Below, piece by piece: positions 1 to 8,413 of a stretch of DNA of 64,000 bases. Within the stretch, counting starts at the first letter, position 1; every line of letters starts with the position of its first letter. Source of the DNA: Nocardia testacea NBRC 100365. GTDB taxonomy: Bacteria > Actinomycetota > Actinomycetes > Mycobacteriales > Mycobacteriaceae. The stretch spans positions 26,497 to 90,496 of the forward strand of contig NZ_BAGJ01000271.1 of NCBI RefSeq assembly GCF_000308775.1. Direction: 5' to 3'. Under the pieces are notes generated by a model. That model searched no databases. It had not been told where the DNA came from and worked only from the letters and a program-made list of their open reading frames with translations. The position numbers and the translations under genes are program-made.

Positions 1-1023
1 GAATAGGTGCGGGTTCTCGAAACGGCGCGGGTCGCGGTTGGCCGCGCCGGGGCAGACCATCACCAGCGAGCCCGCCGCCAGGGGTACGTCACCGATCTCC
101 ACGGGTTTCTTCGCCAGCCGGAATCCGCTCTTCACCGGCGCCTGCATCCGCAGGGTCTCTTCGATGAACACGGGGATCCGGCTGCGGTCGGCCCGGAGCG
201 CCTCCTGCAGGTCGGGCCGGACGACCATGAACTGCATGGCGCTGCCGAGCAGTTTCGCGGTGGTCTCCTGGCCGGCGCCGAAGAGGAAGGTCGCGGTGCG
301 CACGACCTCGATCACCTCGGGCGTCGACCCGTCGGGATATTTCGCCTGGGCCAGCGAGGTGAGCACATCGTCGCGCGGATTGGTGCGCCGCTCGGAGATG
401 AGCTCGCTGAACAGGTTGTCCAGCCATTCCAGCGGATTGACCGGCACGATCTCCTTGTCGATCGAACCGACCGTCGGCCCGCCGGCCAGGTTGATGCGCA
501 GTTCCTCGTGATATTCCTCCGGGACCCCCAGCAGGTCGGCGATCACGAGCAGAGTGAAGACCTTGGCGTAGGCGGAGAGGAATTCGCAGCGGCCGTCGTC
601 GATGAACTCGTCGAGTTGTCTATCGGCGAGTTTCCACATGAACTCCTCGTTCTCCTTGAGCCGGGAGGGCACGAGCAGTTTGTTGAGCAGCGAGCGGGCG
701 GCGGTGTGATCGGGCGGATCCATGGTGACCATGTGCTCGTGCATCGGCAGTTGTTCGCGGTGTGCGGCGATCTGGCCGGTGATGTCGTCGCCCTCTGGGG
801 TGAACGGCAGCGGCGGGAAGGGCCCGCCGACGGCGATGCAGGAGGAGAACGTGTCGGAGTCGCGGAGGACCTCGACGGCTTCCTCGTAGCCGGTTACCGC
901 CCAGACGCCGTAGTTGGGTTCCCGGGTCACCGGGCATTTGGCGCGCAGATGGTCGTAGTACGGATGCGGGTCGGGTACCAGCGCGGGATCGGTGAAGTAG
1001 TCGACCGTATCGAAATCGGTCAC
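1..1023 (-). CDS. Cytochrome P450, C-terminus beyond the window start
   Basis: Heme monooxygenase of the soluble bacterial class; 341 residues are visible and the heme-cysteine loop lies outside the window. The I-helix oxygen-activation motif AGQETT is at residues 250-255 and the K-helix ExxR (E289-R292) follows, then PGAANRDPRRFENP. The GTG start at 1023 is preceded by AGGAGG at good spacing. The protein is clearly related to the P450 at 30028-31317: both share RLKENEE, LADLLGVP and the GQETT helix. It is divergent from a TetR gene, with two palindromes in the 358-bp gap. No ferredoxin gene is adjacent, so it may share one of the two found later in the window. Substrate unknown. Confidence 0.93.
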   Translation of the reverse strand, partial: MTDFDTVDYFTDPALVPDPHPYYDHLRAKCPVTREPNYGVWAVTGYEEAVEVLRDSDTFSSCIAVGGPFPPLPFTPEGDDITGQIAAHREQLPMHEHMVTMDPPDHTAARSLLNKLLVPSRLKENEEFMWKLADRQLDEFIDDGRCEFLSAYAKVFTLLVIADLLGVPEEYHEELRINLAGGPTVGSIDKEIVPVNPLEWLDNLFSELISERRTNPRDDVLTSLAQAKYPDGSTPEVIEVVRTATFLFGAGQETTAKLLGSAMQFMVVRPDLQEALRADRSRIPVFIEETLRMQAPVKSGFRLAKKPVEIGDVPLAAGSLVMVCPGAANRDPRRFENPHLF

Positions 1024-1238
1024 GGGAACCTCCTGATATCAACAGAATCTTTTCGCCAACCGTGGGTCACCGGTTGATACGGCTCGGTTGCTGCGCGGCC
1101 CTCGCGGCCTGTCGCCGCCGGAAGCCGTCCACGGCGCGCGCTGCTGCTCCGGATCGCCCCACAGCCGCCTCCTCGCGCCGCCCCACACACTCCATCCGAC
1201 GCCGCGGCCGGTACCCCGGTATCGAGCCGGGACAGCTG

Positions 1239-1254
1239 CTGAGCGAGCGCTCAG
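1239..1254. promoter_or_regulatory. Palindromic operator in the P450/TetR divergent gap
   Basis: CTGAGCG-AG-CGCTCAG, perfect 7-bp arms, in the 358-bp gap (1024-1381) between the P450 and the TetR gene. Size and position are typical of a TetR operator; the regulator at 1382 is the likely ligand. Apart from this and the next site I see nothing else in the gap. Confidence 0.55.
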
Positions 1255-1260
1255 ATGTGA

Positions 1261-1280
1261 TGCTGAGCACATGCTTAGCA
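1261..1280. promoter_or_regulatory. Second palindromic operator in the P450/TetR divergent gap
   Basis: TGCTGAGCA-CA-TGCTTAGCA: 9-bp arms with one mismatch, starting 6 bp after the previous palindrome. The two share a CTGAGC core, which suggests one regulator bound to adjacent sites. Confidence 0.5.
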
Positions 1281-1381
1281 TGGGCGGAGGGAGCGCGTCA
1301 ACAGTCGTCGACCGCGGGATACGATCGCCGGTGATCTCGCGACCGGCGTGGTAATACGAAAAGTCCAGAGGAGGCCTGAAC

Positions 1382-1966
1382 ATGTCATCACCCCGCCGGC
1401 TCGGCGCACCCGAGGCCAAGAACCGCGGCGTCCTGATGGACGCGGCCGAACAACTGATGCTGGAACAGGGCTGGGCCGCGGTGACCTCGCGGCGACTCGC
1501 CGAACACGCCGGTCTCAAACCACAATTGGTGCACTACTACTTCCGGTCGATGGACGACCTCTTCCTGGCGGTGTTCCGGCGCCGCGCCGAACAGGGGCTG
1601 GAAACCCTCGCGCAGGTCCTGAAATCCGACCGGCCGCTGCACGCACTGTGGGAGTTCAGTACCGACACCACCGCCGCCCGGTTCACCATGGAGTTCGTCG
1701 GCCTGGCCAATCACAAACCGGCGATCCGCGCCGAGGTGGTGCGCTATTCCGAGCAGTTCCGCGCGGCGCAGACCGAGGCACTGGCCCGGCTGCTCGACGG
1801 CTACGGCGTGGACACCGGCAGATTCCCCGCCGATGTGCTCTCGGTGCTGATGACCAGCGCGGCGCGGATGGTCGTCCTGGAACAGGCGCTCGGGATGACC
1901 GCGGGACACGCGGAAACCTTCGCCTTCGCCGAACGCGAGATCGGATTGCTCGAGAACGGGTCGTAA
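1382..1966 (+). CDS. TetR/AcrR family transcriptional regulator
   Basis: A 194-residue one-component repressor. The N-terminal helix-turn-helix spans about residues 12-58 (RGVLMDAAEQLML, then TSRRLAEHAGLKPQLVHYYF and DDLFLAVFRR); the C-terminal ligand domain shows no recognisable family signature. The ATG at 1382 has AGAGGAGG upstream. It is divergent from the partial P450 and probably controls it and itself through the palindromes at 1239-1280. Ligand unknown. Confidence 0.9.
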   Translation: MSSPRRLGAPEAKNRGVLMDAAEQLMLEQGWAAVTSRRLAEHAGLKPQLVHYYFRSMDDLFLAVFRRRAEQGLETLAQVLKSDRPLHALWEFSTDTTAARFTMEFVGLANHKPAIRAEVVRYSEQFRAAQTEALARLLDGYGVDTGRFPADVLSVLMTSAARMVVLEQALGMTAGHAETFAFAEREIGLLENGS

Positions 1967-1985
1967 CCGGCGGCTCATCCCGGCC

Positions 1986-2702
1986 TCACTTCCCGCGGTT
2001 CATCACCCGGTCGGCCGCCGCCCAGTGCGCGTCGGCCACCCACAGTTCGGCGAAGGCCGCCACCGCCTCCTGCGGACTCGCGCCGTCGACCACTCGTTTG
2101 ACGGCTCCGGCCGAGGGGTTGGCCAGCGACCGCGCCAGCGCCCGCCAGCCGGTATCGAACTCGGCGCGCGGCAGCACCCGGTCCACCAGGCCGACTCGTT
2201 CGGCGTCCGCGGCCGACAGGATTTCCCCGGATCCCGCCAGCAGCAGCGCCCGGCCGCGGCCGACCAGCCGCGCCAGCCGTTCCGCCCCGCCCCAGGCCGG
2301 CATGATCGCCAGCGCCACCTGATTGAAGCCGATCCTGATATCGTCCGCGGCGATCCGGATATCCGCGGCCACCGCGACCTCCGCGCCGCCACCCAGCGCG
2401 TGACCGTTCAGTGCGGCGAGCACCGGCCCGGGGAATCGTGCGATCTTGTCACAGACCTCTCGCATCCGATTGGCCATGGCCGAGGCCTGTTCCACCGTCC
2501 GCAGCGCGGCCAGTTCCTTGAGATCACCGCCGGAGACGAACGCACGGTCGCCCGCACCGGTGATCACCAGCGCCCGGGCACCGGCGGCGCCGTCGATCGC
2601 CTTGTCCAGCTCGTCCATCGTGTCCAACGCGATGGCATTGCGCGCGTGCGGCCGGTTGATGGTGACGACGGCCAGACCGTCCGCGAGTTCGAGCTCGATC
2701 AT
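1986..2702 (-). CDS. Enoyl-CoA hydratase/isomerase family protein
   Basis: Crotonase-fold protein of 238 residues, slightly short for the family. It begins MIELELADGLAVVTINRP, then has the oxyanion-hole segment AFVSGGDLKEL (about residues 53-63) and the second conserved loop ALNGHALGGGAEVAVAADI (about 96-115). The usual catalytic Glu positions read AWGGAERLARLVG, so one glutamate may be kept. Likely role is hydration or isomerisation of an enoyl-CoA in the local pathway. It is divergent from the ligase at 2794, with the tandem RAGAAT-NNN-ATTCTY operator between them. The direction of the reaction cannot be told from sequence. Confidence 0.9.
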   Translation of the reverse strand: MIELELADGLAVVTINRPHARNAIALDTMDELDKAIDGAAGARALVITGAGDRAFVSGGDLKELAALRTVEQASAMANRMREVCDKIARFPGPVLAALNGHALGGGAEVAVAADIRIAADDIRIGFNQVALAIMPAWGGAERLARLVGRGRALLLAGSGEILSAADAERVGLVDRVLPRAEFDTGWRALARSLANPSAGAVKRVVDGASPQEAVAAFAELWVADAHWAAADRVMNRGK

Positions 2703-2720
2703 CGTCTTGTTCTCCTCGGC

Positions 2721-2757
2721 GGAAATATGATTCTCTTACTCAGAGAACCATATACTT
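2721..2757. promoter_or_regulatory. Tandem operator of the window-wide family (site A)
   Basis: Two degenerate copies of RAGAAT-NNN-ATTCTY: GGAAAT-ATG-ATTCTC (2721-2735) and GAGAAC-CAT-ATACTT (2743-2757), centres 22 bp apart. They lie between the divergent enoyl-CoA hydratase and acyl-CoA ligase. The same arrangement occurs at six other promoters here. Confidence 0.6.
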
Positions 2758-2793
2758 TCCGCTGGACTCCGGCGGTCGGATCGGGAGTTCGAT

Positions 2794-4416
2794 ATGGCGC
2801 AGCCCCGGCACGAGAGCACAGACCCCGCGTGGAAACACTCCACCTCCGTCGCCTCCCCGCGTGAGGTCCCCGCCGAGCTGGGCCTGCGCTATCGCGAGGC
2901 GGGCTGGTGGACCGACGAGACACTCGGCGAACTGCTGGCGCGCGGCCTGGCCGCGGCACCCGCCGCCACCTTCGCGGTGCATTCCCGGATCCGCCCCTGG
3001 ACGGGCACCTTCGCCGAGGTCGAACGGATCGCGCGGCGACTGGCCGCCGGATTGCGCCGCCGCGGGGTGGGGCCGGGCGATATCGTCGCGTTCCAGCTAC
3101 CGAATTGGATGGAGGCGGCGGCCACCTATTGGGCCTCGGCGCTGCTGGGCACCACGGTGGTCCCGGTCGCACACTTCTACGGCCGGCGGGAACTCGGCTA
3201 CATCCTGGGCGCGGTCGCGCCGAAGGTATTCATCACCTGCGAACGGTTCGGGCACAACGAATTCGACCCGGGCCTGTCCGCGACGGTGCCGGTGGTAGGC
3301 GTGGTGGATCGGGATTTCGACGCCCTGCTCGAACCCGAGCCCATGACAGGTGCGCTCCGGACCGACCCGGACGGCCCGGCGTGTATCGCCTTCACCTCCG
3401 GTACCACCAGCGCACCGAAAGGCGTGGTACACAGCCACAACACCCTGGGTTACGAGGTCCGCCAGCTGGCCGGGATGTACCCGGACGACCGAGGCGATCA
3501 GCTCACCTCGGCGCCGGTGGGCCATTTCATCGGCATGCTCAACGCCCTGCTCATCCCGGTCCTCGACGGCGCCCCGATCCATCTGCTCGACCTCTGGGAT
3601 CCCGGCCGGGTCCTCGAACTGATGGCGAGCGAGAACATCTGCGTGGGCGGCGGAGTGAGCTATTTCGTCACCAGCCTGCTCGACCATCCGGACTACACGC
3701 CCGAGCACCTGACGCAACTGCGCTACGCCGGCCTCGGCGGCGCGGCCGTACCGGCGGCGGTGAGCACCCGCCTCGAGCGACTCGGCATCACCGTTTTCCG
3801 CTCCTACGGCAGTACCGAACATCCCTCGATCACCGGTTCACTGTCCACCGCACCGGCGGACAAACGCCTCTTCACCGACGGTAAGGCGCTGCCCGGCGTC
3901 GAATTCCGGCTGACCGGCGACGGCGAGATCGTCAGCCGCGGCCCCGACCTGTGCCTGGGCTACACCGATCCCGATCTCACCGCCCGCGCTTTCGACGCCG
4001 ACGGCTGGTACCACACCGGTGATATCGGCACCGTGGACGCCGACGGTTACCTCACCATCACCGATCGCCTGTCCGACATCATCATCCGCGGCGGCGAGAA
4101 CGTGAGCGCGCTCGAGGTGGAGGAGGTGCTGCTCACACTGGCGGGCGTGGCCGAGGGGGTCGCGGTCGCCGTGCCGGACCCACGCCTGGGTGAACGCACC
4201 GCCGCGGTGGTGCGGTGCCTGCCCGGCCACCGGCCACCCGATATCGAGGCGCTGCGCGCGCATTTCGCCCGGGCGGGCCTGGCCAAGCAGAAGTGGCCCG
4301 AGGAATTGCATATCGTCGCCGACTTCCCACGGACCCCCAGCGGAAAGATCCAGAAGTTCGCCATCCGGCGGGAGCTGACCGCGGCGCGCGACGAGGCCGT
4401 TGCGACCGAACCATAA
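2794..4416 (+). CDS. AMP-forming acyl-CoA synthetase (FadD-like)
   Basis: Activates a carboxylic acid to its CoA thioester through an acyl-AMP. The 540-residue protein has all ANL-superfamily motifs: P-loop IAFTSGTTSAPKG (about 198-210), SYGSTEHPS, WYHTGDIGTVDADG, the hinge region ITDRLSDIIIRGGENVSA, and the C-terminal catalytic lysine in PRTPSGKIQKF. The ATG at 2794 gives 12-15 extra residues before the folded domain; no strong Shine-Dalgarno sequence is seen. The stop lies just before the palindrome at 4416-4434, which separates it from the amidohydrolase. Closest in architecture to cyclohexanecarboxylate- or medium-chain-type ligases; substrate unknown. Confidence 0.92.
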   Translation: MAQPRHESTDPAWKHSTSVASPREVPAELGLRYREAGWWTDETLGELLARGLAAAPAATFAVHSRIRPWTGTFAEVERIARRLAAGLRRRGVGPGDIVAFQLPNWMEAAATYWASALLGTTVVPVAHFYGRRELGYILGAVAPKVFITCERFGHNEFDPGLSATVPVVGVVDRDFDALLEPEPMTGALRTDPDGPACIAFTSGTTSAPKGVVHSHNTLGYEVRQLAGMYPDDRGDQLTSAPVGHFIGMLNALLIPVLDGAPIHLLDLWDPGRVLELMASENICVGGGVSYFVTSLLDHPDYTPEHLTQLRYAGLGGAAVPAAVSTRLERLGITVFRSYGSTEHPSITGSLSTAPADKRLFTDGKALPGVEFRLTGDGEIVSRGPDLCLGYTDPDLTARAFDADGWYHTGDIGTVDADGYLTITDRLSDIIIRGGENVSALEVEEVLLTLAGVAEGVAVAVPDPRLGERTAAVVRCLPGHRPPDIEALRAHFARAGLAKQKWPEELHIVADFPRTPSGKIQKFAIRRELTAARDEAVATEP

Positions 4417-4434
4417 TGAGAATACGATTCTCAT
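4416..4434. promoter_or_regulatory. Perfect 19-bp operator of the window-wide family (site B)
   Basis: ATGAGAATACGATTCTCAT, a perfect palindrome about a 3-bp centre. It starts on the last base of the ligase stop codon and ends 20 bp before the amidohydrolase start. It is the only one of the eight sites where I could not find a second copy 21-22 bp away. It implies that the amidohydrolase has its own regulated promoter despite the same-strand ligase upstream. Confidence 0.75.
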
Positions 4435-4454
4435 AAATAGCCAAGGAGGATTCC

Positions 4455-5651
4455 ATGAGCAAAGTCGAGCTGCCGTACCAGCTCTTCGACGCGGACAACC
4501 ATCTCTACGAGACCAAGGAAGCGCTCACCCGCCACCTGCCCAAGCAGTACGAGGGAGCCATCCAGTACGTCGAGATCAACGGCCGCACCAAGATCGCGGT
4601 ACTCGGCCAGATCAGCGAGTACATCCCCAACCCCACCTTCGAGGTGGTGGCCCGGCCCGGCGCCATGGAGGAGTACTTCAAGCACGGCAACCCCGAGGGC
4701 AAGAGCCGGCGTGAGATCTTCGGCAAGTCGATGAAGGCGATCGACGCCTTCCGCAATCCCGAGGCCCGGCTGAAGGTCATGGACGATCTCCAGCTCCAGC
4801 GCGCGCTGATGTTCCCCACCCTGGCCAGCCTGGTCGAGGAACGGATGCGCCACCACCCCGAACTGATCCACGCCGTGATCGAATCGCTGAACCGCTGGAT
4901 GCTCGACGACTGGGGCCAGGACGGCAACTTCGTGCACTCCGGCCGGATCTTCACCGTCCCGGTGATCACCCTGCCGATCGTCGAGCGCGCTATCGCCGAA
5001 CTGAACTGGGCCGTGGTCGAACACGGCGCCAAGGCCATCCTGGTACGCCCGGCCCCGGTCCCCGGCTTCAAGGGCATGCGCTCGTTCGCGCTGCCGGAGT
5101 TCGATCCGTTCTGGAAGCGCGTCGTCGAACTCGATGTGCTGGTCACCATGCACTCCTCCGACAGCGGCTATTCCCGCTACGACGCCGAATGGGACGGCAA
5201 CAGCCTGGAGATGCTGCCGTTCCAGACCAATACCTTCGCCATGACCAACCAGTGGCGCCCGGTCACCGACGCGGTCGCGTCCTGGGTGTGCCACGGTGCG
5301 CTGAACCGCTTCCCGGATCTGAAGATCGCTGTCATCGAGAACGGGTCCGCCTGGCTCGAGCCGCTGCTGCAACAGCTGTCCGACGTCTACAAGAAGGCAC
5401 CGGAGGGCTTCGGCTTCCGCAACCCGATCGAGGCCATCAAGCAGAGCCTCTACGTCAGCCCCTTCTGGGAAGAAGACCTGGTGCGCCTGTCGGAGGTCAT
5501 GGGCGCCGATCATGTGCTGTTCGGGTCCGACTGGCCGCATCCGGAGGGCCTGGCCGAACCGGCGCGCTACATCCACGAGATCAAGGACATGCCGCTGGAG
5601 AACCAGGCCAAGATCATGGGCGGCAACCTGGCCCGGCTGCTCGAGGTCTGA
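4455..5651 (+). CDS. Amidohydrolase_2 (ACMSD-like) family protein
   Basis: A 398-residue TIM-barrel protein of the amidohydrolase-2 superfamily, which includes decarboxylases and hydrolases. The N-terminal motif reads FDADNHLYE, so the usual HxH metal pair is altered (D-x-D-x-H-x-x-E). Later features are CHGALNRFPDLKIAVIENG and LFGSDWPHPEGLAEP with the conserved late Asp, followed by GGNLARLLEV. AAGGAGG precedes the ATG. It is followed 19 bp later by a second acyl-CoA ligase, so the two probably form an operon. A distant homologue sits at 8414-9673. Such proteins are often found near actinobacterial P450 and acyl-CoA genes; whether this one decarboxylates, hydrolyses or hydrates is unknown. 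Confidence 0.88.
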   Translation: MSKVELPYQLFDADNHLYETKEALTRHLPKQYEGAIQYVEINGRTKIAVLGQISEYIPNPTFEVVARPGAMEEYFKHGNPEGKSRREIFGKSMKAIDAFRNPEARLKVMDDLQLQRALMFPTLASLVEERMRHHPELIHAVIESLNRWMLDDWGQDGNFVHSGRIFTVPVITLPIVERAIAELNWAVVEHGAKAILVRPAPVPGFKGMRSFALPEFDPFWKRVVELDVLVTMHSSDSGYSRYDAEWDGNSLEMLPFQTNTFAMTNQWRPVTDAVASWVCHGALNRFPDLKIAVIENGSAWLEPLLQQLSDVYKKAPEGFGFRNPIEAIKQSLYVSPFWEEDLVRLSEVMGADHVLFGSDWPHPEGLAEPARYIHEIKDMPLENQAKIMGGNLARLLEV

Positions 5652-5670
5652 GCGCGGTGGCGGACACAGC

Positions 5671-7107
5671 ATGACCTGGGAAACCATCCCGCAGCTCGCC
5701 CTGTCCACCGCGGACCGCTTCGGTGATGCCGAAGCGGTCGTGGACGGGGACCTGCGGTGGAACTACACCGAACTGGTGGACCGGATCCGCCGGGCCGCGG
5801 GATCGTTCGCCGAATCCGGGATCGGCAGAGGCGACCGGGTGGCCATCTGGGCGCCCAATTCGGCGGAGTGGATCGTCGCCGCCCTCGGCCTGCTGACCGC
5901 GGGCGGGGTGCTGGTGCCGGTCAACACCCGGTTCAAAGCCGAGGAGGCCGCCGATGTCATCCGCCGCAGCGGGGCGAAGGCCCTGCTGGTGCAGAAGGGT
6001 TTCCTCGGCGCGGACTACCCGGCGCCTCCCGGGGTGCCGGTCTACGATCTGAAATCCGATTTCCTCACCGCCGGTGCGCCGTTCGAACGCGATGTCGCCG
6101 GCACCGATATCGCCGACATCATCTACACCTCCGGGACCACCGGCCGCCCCAAGGGCGTGATGATGAACCATCTGCAGACCCTGCGGCTGTACTCGGAATG
6201 GTGCGATCTGGCCGATCTGCGCCACGGCGACCGCTATCTGATGGTCAACCCGTTCTTCCACACCTTCGGTTTGAAGGCGGGCATCGTGGCCTCCCTGGTC
6301 CGCGGCGCGACCATGCTGCCGGTGCCGGTGTTCGACGTGGACCGGGTGATCGAGCTGGTGGAAACCGAACGCATCACCATGCTCCCGGGCCCGCCGACGC
6401 TGTACCACTCACTACTGGAATACCGGGGTGCGCGCGATATCTCCTCATTGCGCGCCGCGGTGACCGGCGCCGCCGATATCCCGGTCGACCTGATCCGCCG
6501 GGTCCGGCAGGAACTGCCGTTCCAGTCGATCATGACCGGCTACGGTCTCACCGAAGCCGGTACGGCCACCGCCTCCCGTCCCGGGGACACCTTCGAGCAG
6601 ATCGCGACCACCGCGGGCACCGCCTGCGACGGTATCGAACTGCGGATCGCCGAGGACAGCGAAGTACTCATCCGCGGCTACAGCGTGATGCAGGGTTACC
6701 TCGACGACCCGGAGAGCACTGCCGCCGCGATCGACAGCGACGGTTGGCTGCACACCGGCGACCTGGGCAGCCTCGACGAGGATGGCCGATTGAAGGTGAT
6801 CGGGCGCAAGAAGGATATGTTCATAGTCGGCGGATTCAATGCCTACCCGGCCGAGATCGAGGGGTTTCTGCTGGAGAATCCGGCGGTGTCCCAGGCGGCG
6901 GTGATCGGGGTCCCCGACGAGCGCTTGGGCCAGGTCGGCAAGGCGTTCGTCGTGCACAACCGTGACAGCGCCGCCATCGATGCCGAGACACTCATCGCCT
7001 GGTGCCGGACGCGTATGGCCGGATACAAGGTTCCGCGCACCGTGGTGTTTCTCGACGAGCTGCCGTTGAATGCCACCGGCAAGGTCATGAAGGATCACCT
7101 GAGGTGA
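5671..7107 (+). CDS. AMP-forming acyl-CoA synthetase (FadD3-like architecture)
   Basis: A 478-residue ANL-superfamily ligase starting MTWETIPQLALSTADRFGD. Motifs: IIYTSGTTGRPKGVMM (about 153-168), GYGLTEAGTAT, LHTGDLGSLDEDGRLKVIGR, FIVGGFNAYPAEIEG and catalytic lysine in LNATGKVMKDHLR at the very C-terminus. The short form and N-terminus resemble FadD3-type ligases that act on polycyclic or branched acids, but this is only resemblance. The ATG is 19 bp after the amidohydrolase stop, which suggests co-transcription from site B. Confidence 0.92.
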   Translation: MTWETIPQLALSTADRFGDAEAVVDGDLRWNYTELVDRIRRAAGSFAESGIGRGDRVAIWAPNSAEWIVAALGLLTAGGVLVPVNTRFKAEEAADVIRRSGAKALLVQKGFLGADYPAPPGVPVYDLKSDFLTAGAPFERDVAGTDIADIIYTSGTTGRPKGVMMNHLQTLRLYSEWCDLADLRHGDRYLMVNPFFHTFGLKAGIVASLVRGATMLPVPVFDVDRVIELVETERITMLPGPPTLYHSLLEYRGARDISSLRAAVTGAADIPVDLIRRVRQELPFQSIMTGYGLTEAGTATASRPGDTFEQIATTAGTACDGIELRIAEDSEVLIRGYSVMQGYLDDPESTAAAIDSDGWLHTGDLGSLDEDGRLKVIGRKKDMFIVGGFNAYPAEIEGFLLENPAVSQAAVIGVPDERLGQVGKAFVVHNRDSAAIDAETLIAWCRTRMAGYKVPRTVVFLDELPLNATGKVMKDHLR

Positions 7108-7245
7108 TCGACGTGCACTGAACGACGGGCGGCATCCGGCACAGGCATTCAGCAGCGGGAACACCACGCGGGACCCCGAACGAGGGAGAACCAATAGAGT
7201 TCCCCCGTGGCATGCGTACGGTCCGAGTCGGCGAGCTGAAACGAT

Positions 7246-8039
7246 ATGATTCCCAATCGCTGCTTCTTCGTGTGTCTCCAGCCGATGGAGTTCTCGCTCG
7301 TCAGCTACCTGGCGGTCCGGTCGGCGGCCGAGGTCAACACGCCCGATGAGCTGATCGTCTACTGCGACCGCATCCCGTCCGGCGCCTGGTGGGACGCGGC
7401 CGACGACTACATCACCGCGGTGGTGCGGATCGACCCACCGGATTCGATCGGCGGAGTTCCGGTCCCGCACCCCGCGCACCGGTCCGATCTGGTCCGACTC
7501 GACGTGCTGATGCGCGACGGCGGTATCTATCTGGATCTGGATGTGTTGTCCGTTCGCCCTCTCACTCCTTTCCTGGGTGAGTCGTTCGTACTCGGACAGG
7601 AGGGAGTGGGGGGCCATATCGGTCTGTGCAACGCGGTGATCCTCGCCGAGCCGGACGCACCGTTCGGACGGGAGTGGCTGCGCGGGTGGGATCCGGCGAC
7701 ATCGCGCTGGAGCGGTTTTCGTTCCACCGGGATGGATCAGTTCTGGTCGGAGATGTCGGTACAGTACCCCGCCTACCTGGCCGGATTGTTTCCGGAACTG
7801 ATCACCGTGGCGCCCATGACAATTTCCACTGGCCCACTTGGACCGCCGAGCATCTGGCGTGGTTGTTCGAGGGACAGGGCGACGAGTTTCCCAACGCCTT
7901 CTGCCATCATCTGTGGCAGACGGCATCGGGGCCACGGTATCTCCAGCACCTGACGCCGGAAATCATCATGCGGAGCGACACGAACTTCAATCTTCTGGTA
8001 CGTCGATACTTCGACGGTTCGGCGGTATCGACTCCCTGA
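7246..8039 (+). pseudogene. Glycosyltransferase with sugar-binding DXD region (GT32-like), frameshifted
   Basis: The first frame (from 7246) encodes IPNRCFFVCLQPMEFSLVS and the GT32 hallmark RSDLVRLDVLMRDGGIYLD with its DLD acidic motif. After VAP the reading frame is lost. The next frame continues at once with the missing part (DNFHWPTWTAEHLAWLFEG, then NLLVRRYFDGSAVSTP, stop 8039). Adding one C to the CCC run at 7813-7815 would read VAPHDNFHWPTW and give a single 264-residue protein. So this is either a one-base deletion in a real pseudogene or an assembly error. Unlike its neighbours, the intact protein would modify a glycan or lipid. It lacks the operator family. Confidence 0.8.
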
Positions 8040-8413
8040 CCGGCGCGCGGTGATTCGATCACCACGCCTTCGCGCCCGCCACACGGCCCCGGCGGCGGCC
8101 GACGTGGCGTTCGGCATCCCGGCCGGGCGCGATCGCCACTCGGTGAGCCGCCCGGACGCAAAAGCTCTCGTCGCCCGGTCGCGGCAAGGCACTCCCGCCC
8201 GGCGGTGCGTCGTTCCCGCATACCCCCACGAGGTCGCGCCGGCAGAAGGCACCCATGCCCTGAAGCCGAAGATGCCACCGGTACTGCGCAGTTGTCGACC
8301 CCGCAGCCGGGTGTATCGTTTATCCTTGACGAGAGTGACATTCTCTTATTGGCAGATTTGCAATCTCGCAACTCGGGATGCCCGAGCGTCGACCATGAAC
8401 AGCGAGGAGTCCG
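8040..8413. other. 374-bp intergenic region with promoter of the second amidohydrolase
   Basis: No credible gene is visible. The last 100 bp hold the tandem operator at 8331-8367 next to AT-richer sequence, then GAGGAGT before the GTG start at 8414. The first 270 bp are high-GC without a recognised element. Confidence 0.6.
8331..8367. promoter_or_regulatory. Tandem operator of the window-wide family (site C)
   Basis: GAGAGT-GAC-ATTCTC (8331-8345) is followed by CAGATT-TGC-AATCTC (8353-8367), whose core AGATT-TGC-AATCT is itself palindromic. Centres are 22 bp apart. It lies about 45 bp upstream of the amidohydrolase start. Confidence 0.65.

Noticed and set aside
7..1077. Long plus-strand reading frame at the window start
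   Set aside because: It is the mirror of the P450 on the minus strand; the translation is Arg/Gly/Val-rich without a domain and the opposite frame has perfect P450 motifs.
1024..1381. Small plus and minus ORFs in the P450/TetR gap
   Set aside because: Short, basic, overlapping the palindromes, without ribosome sites or known similarity.
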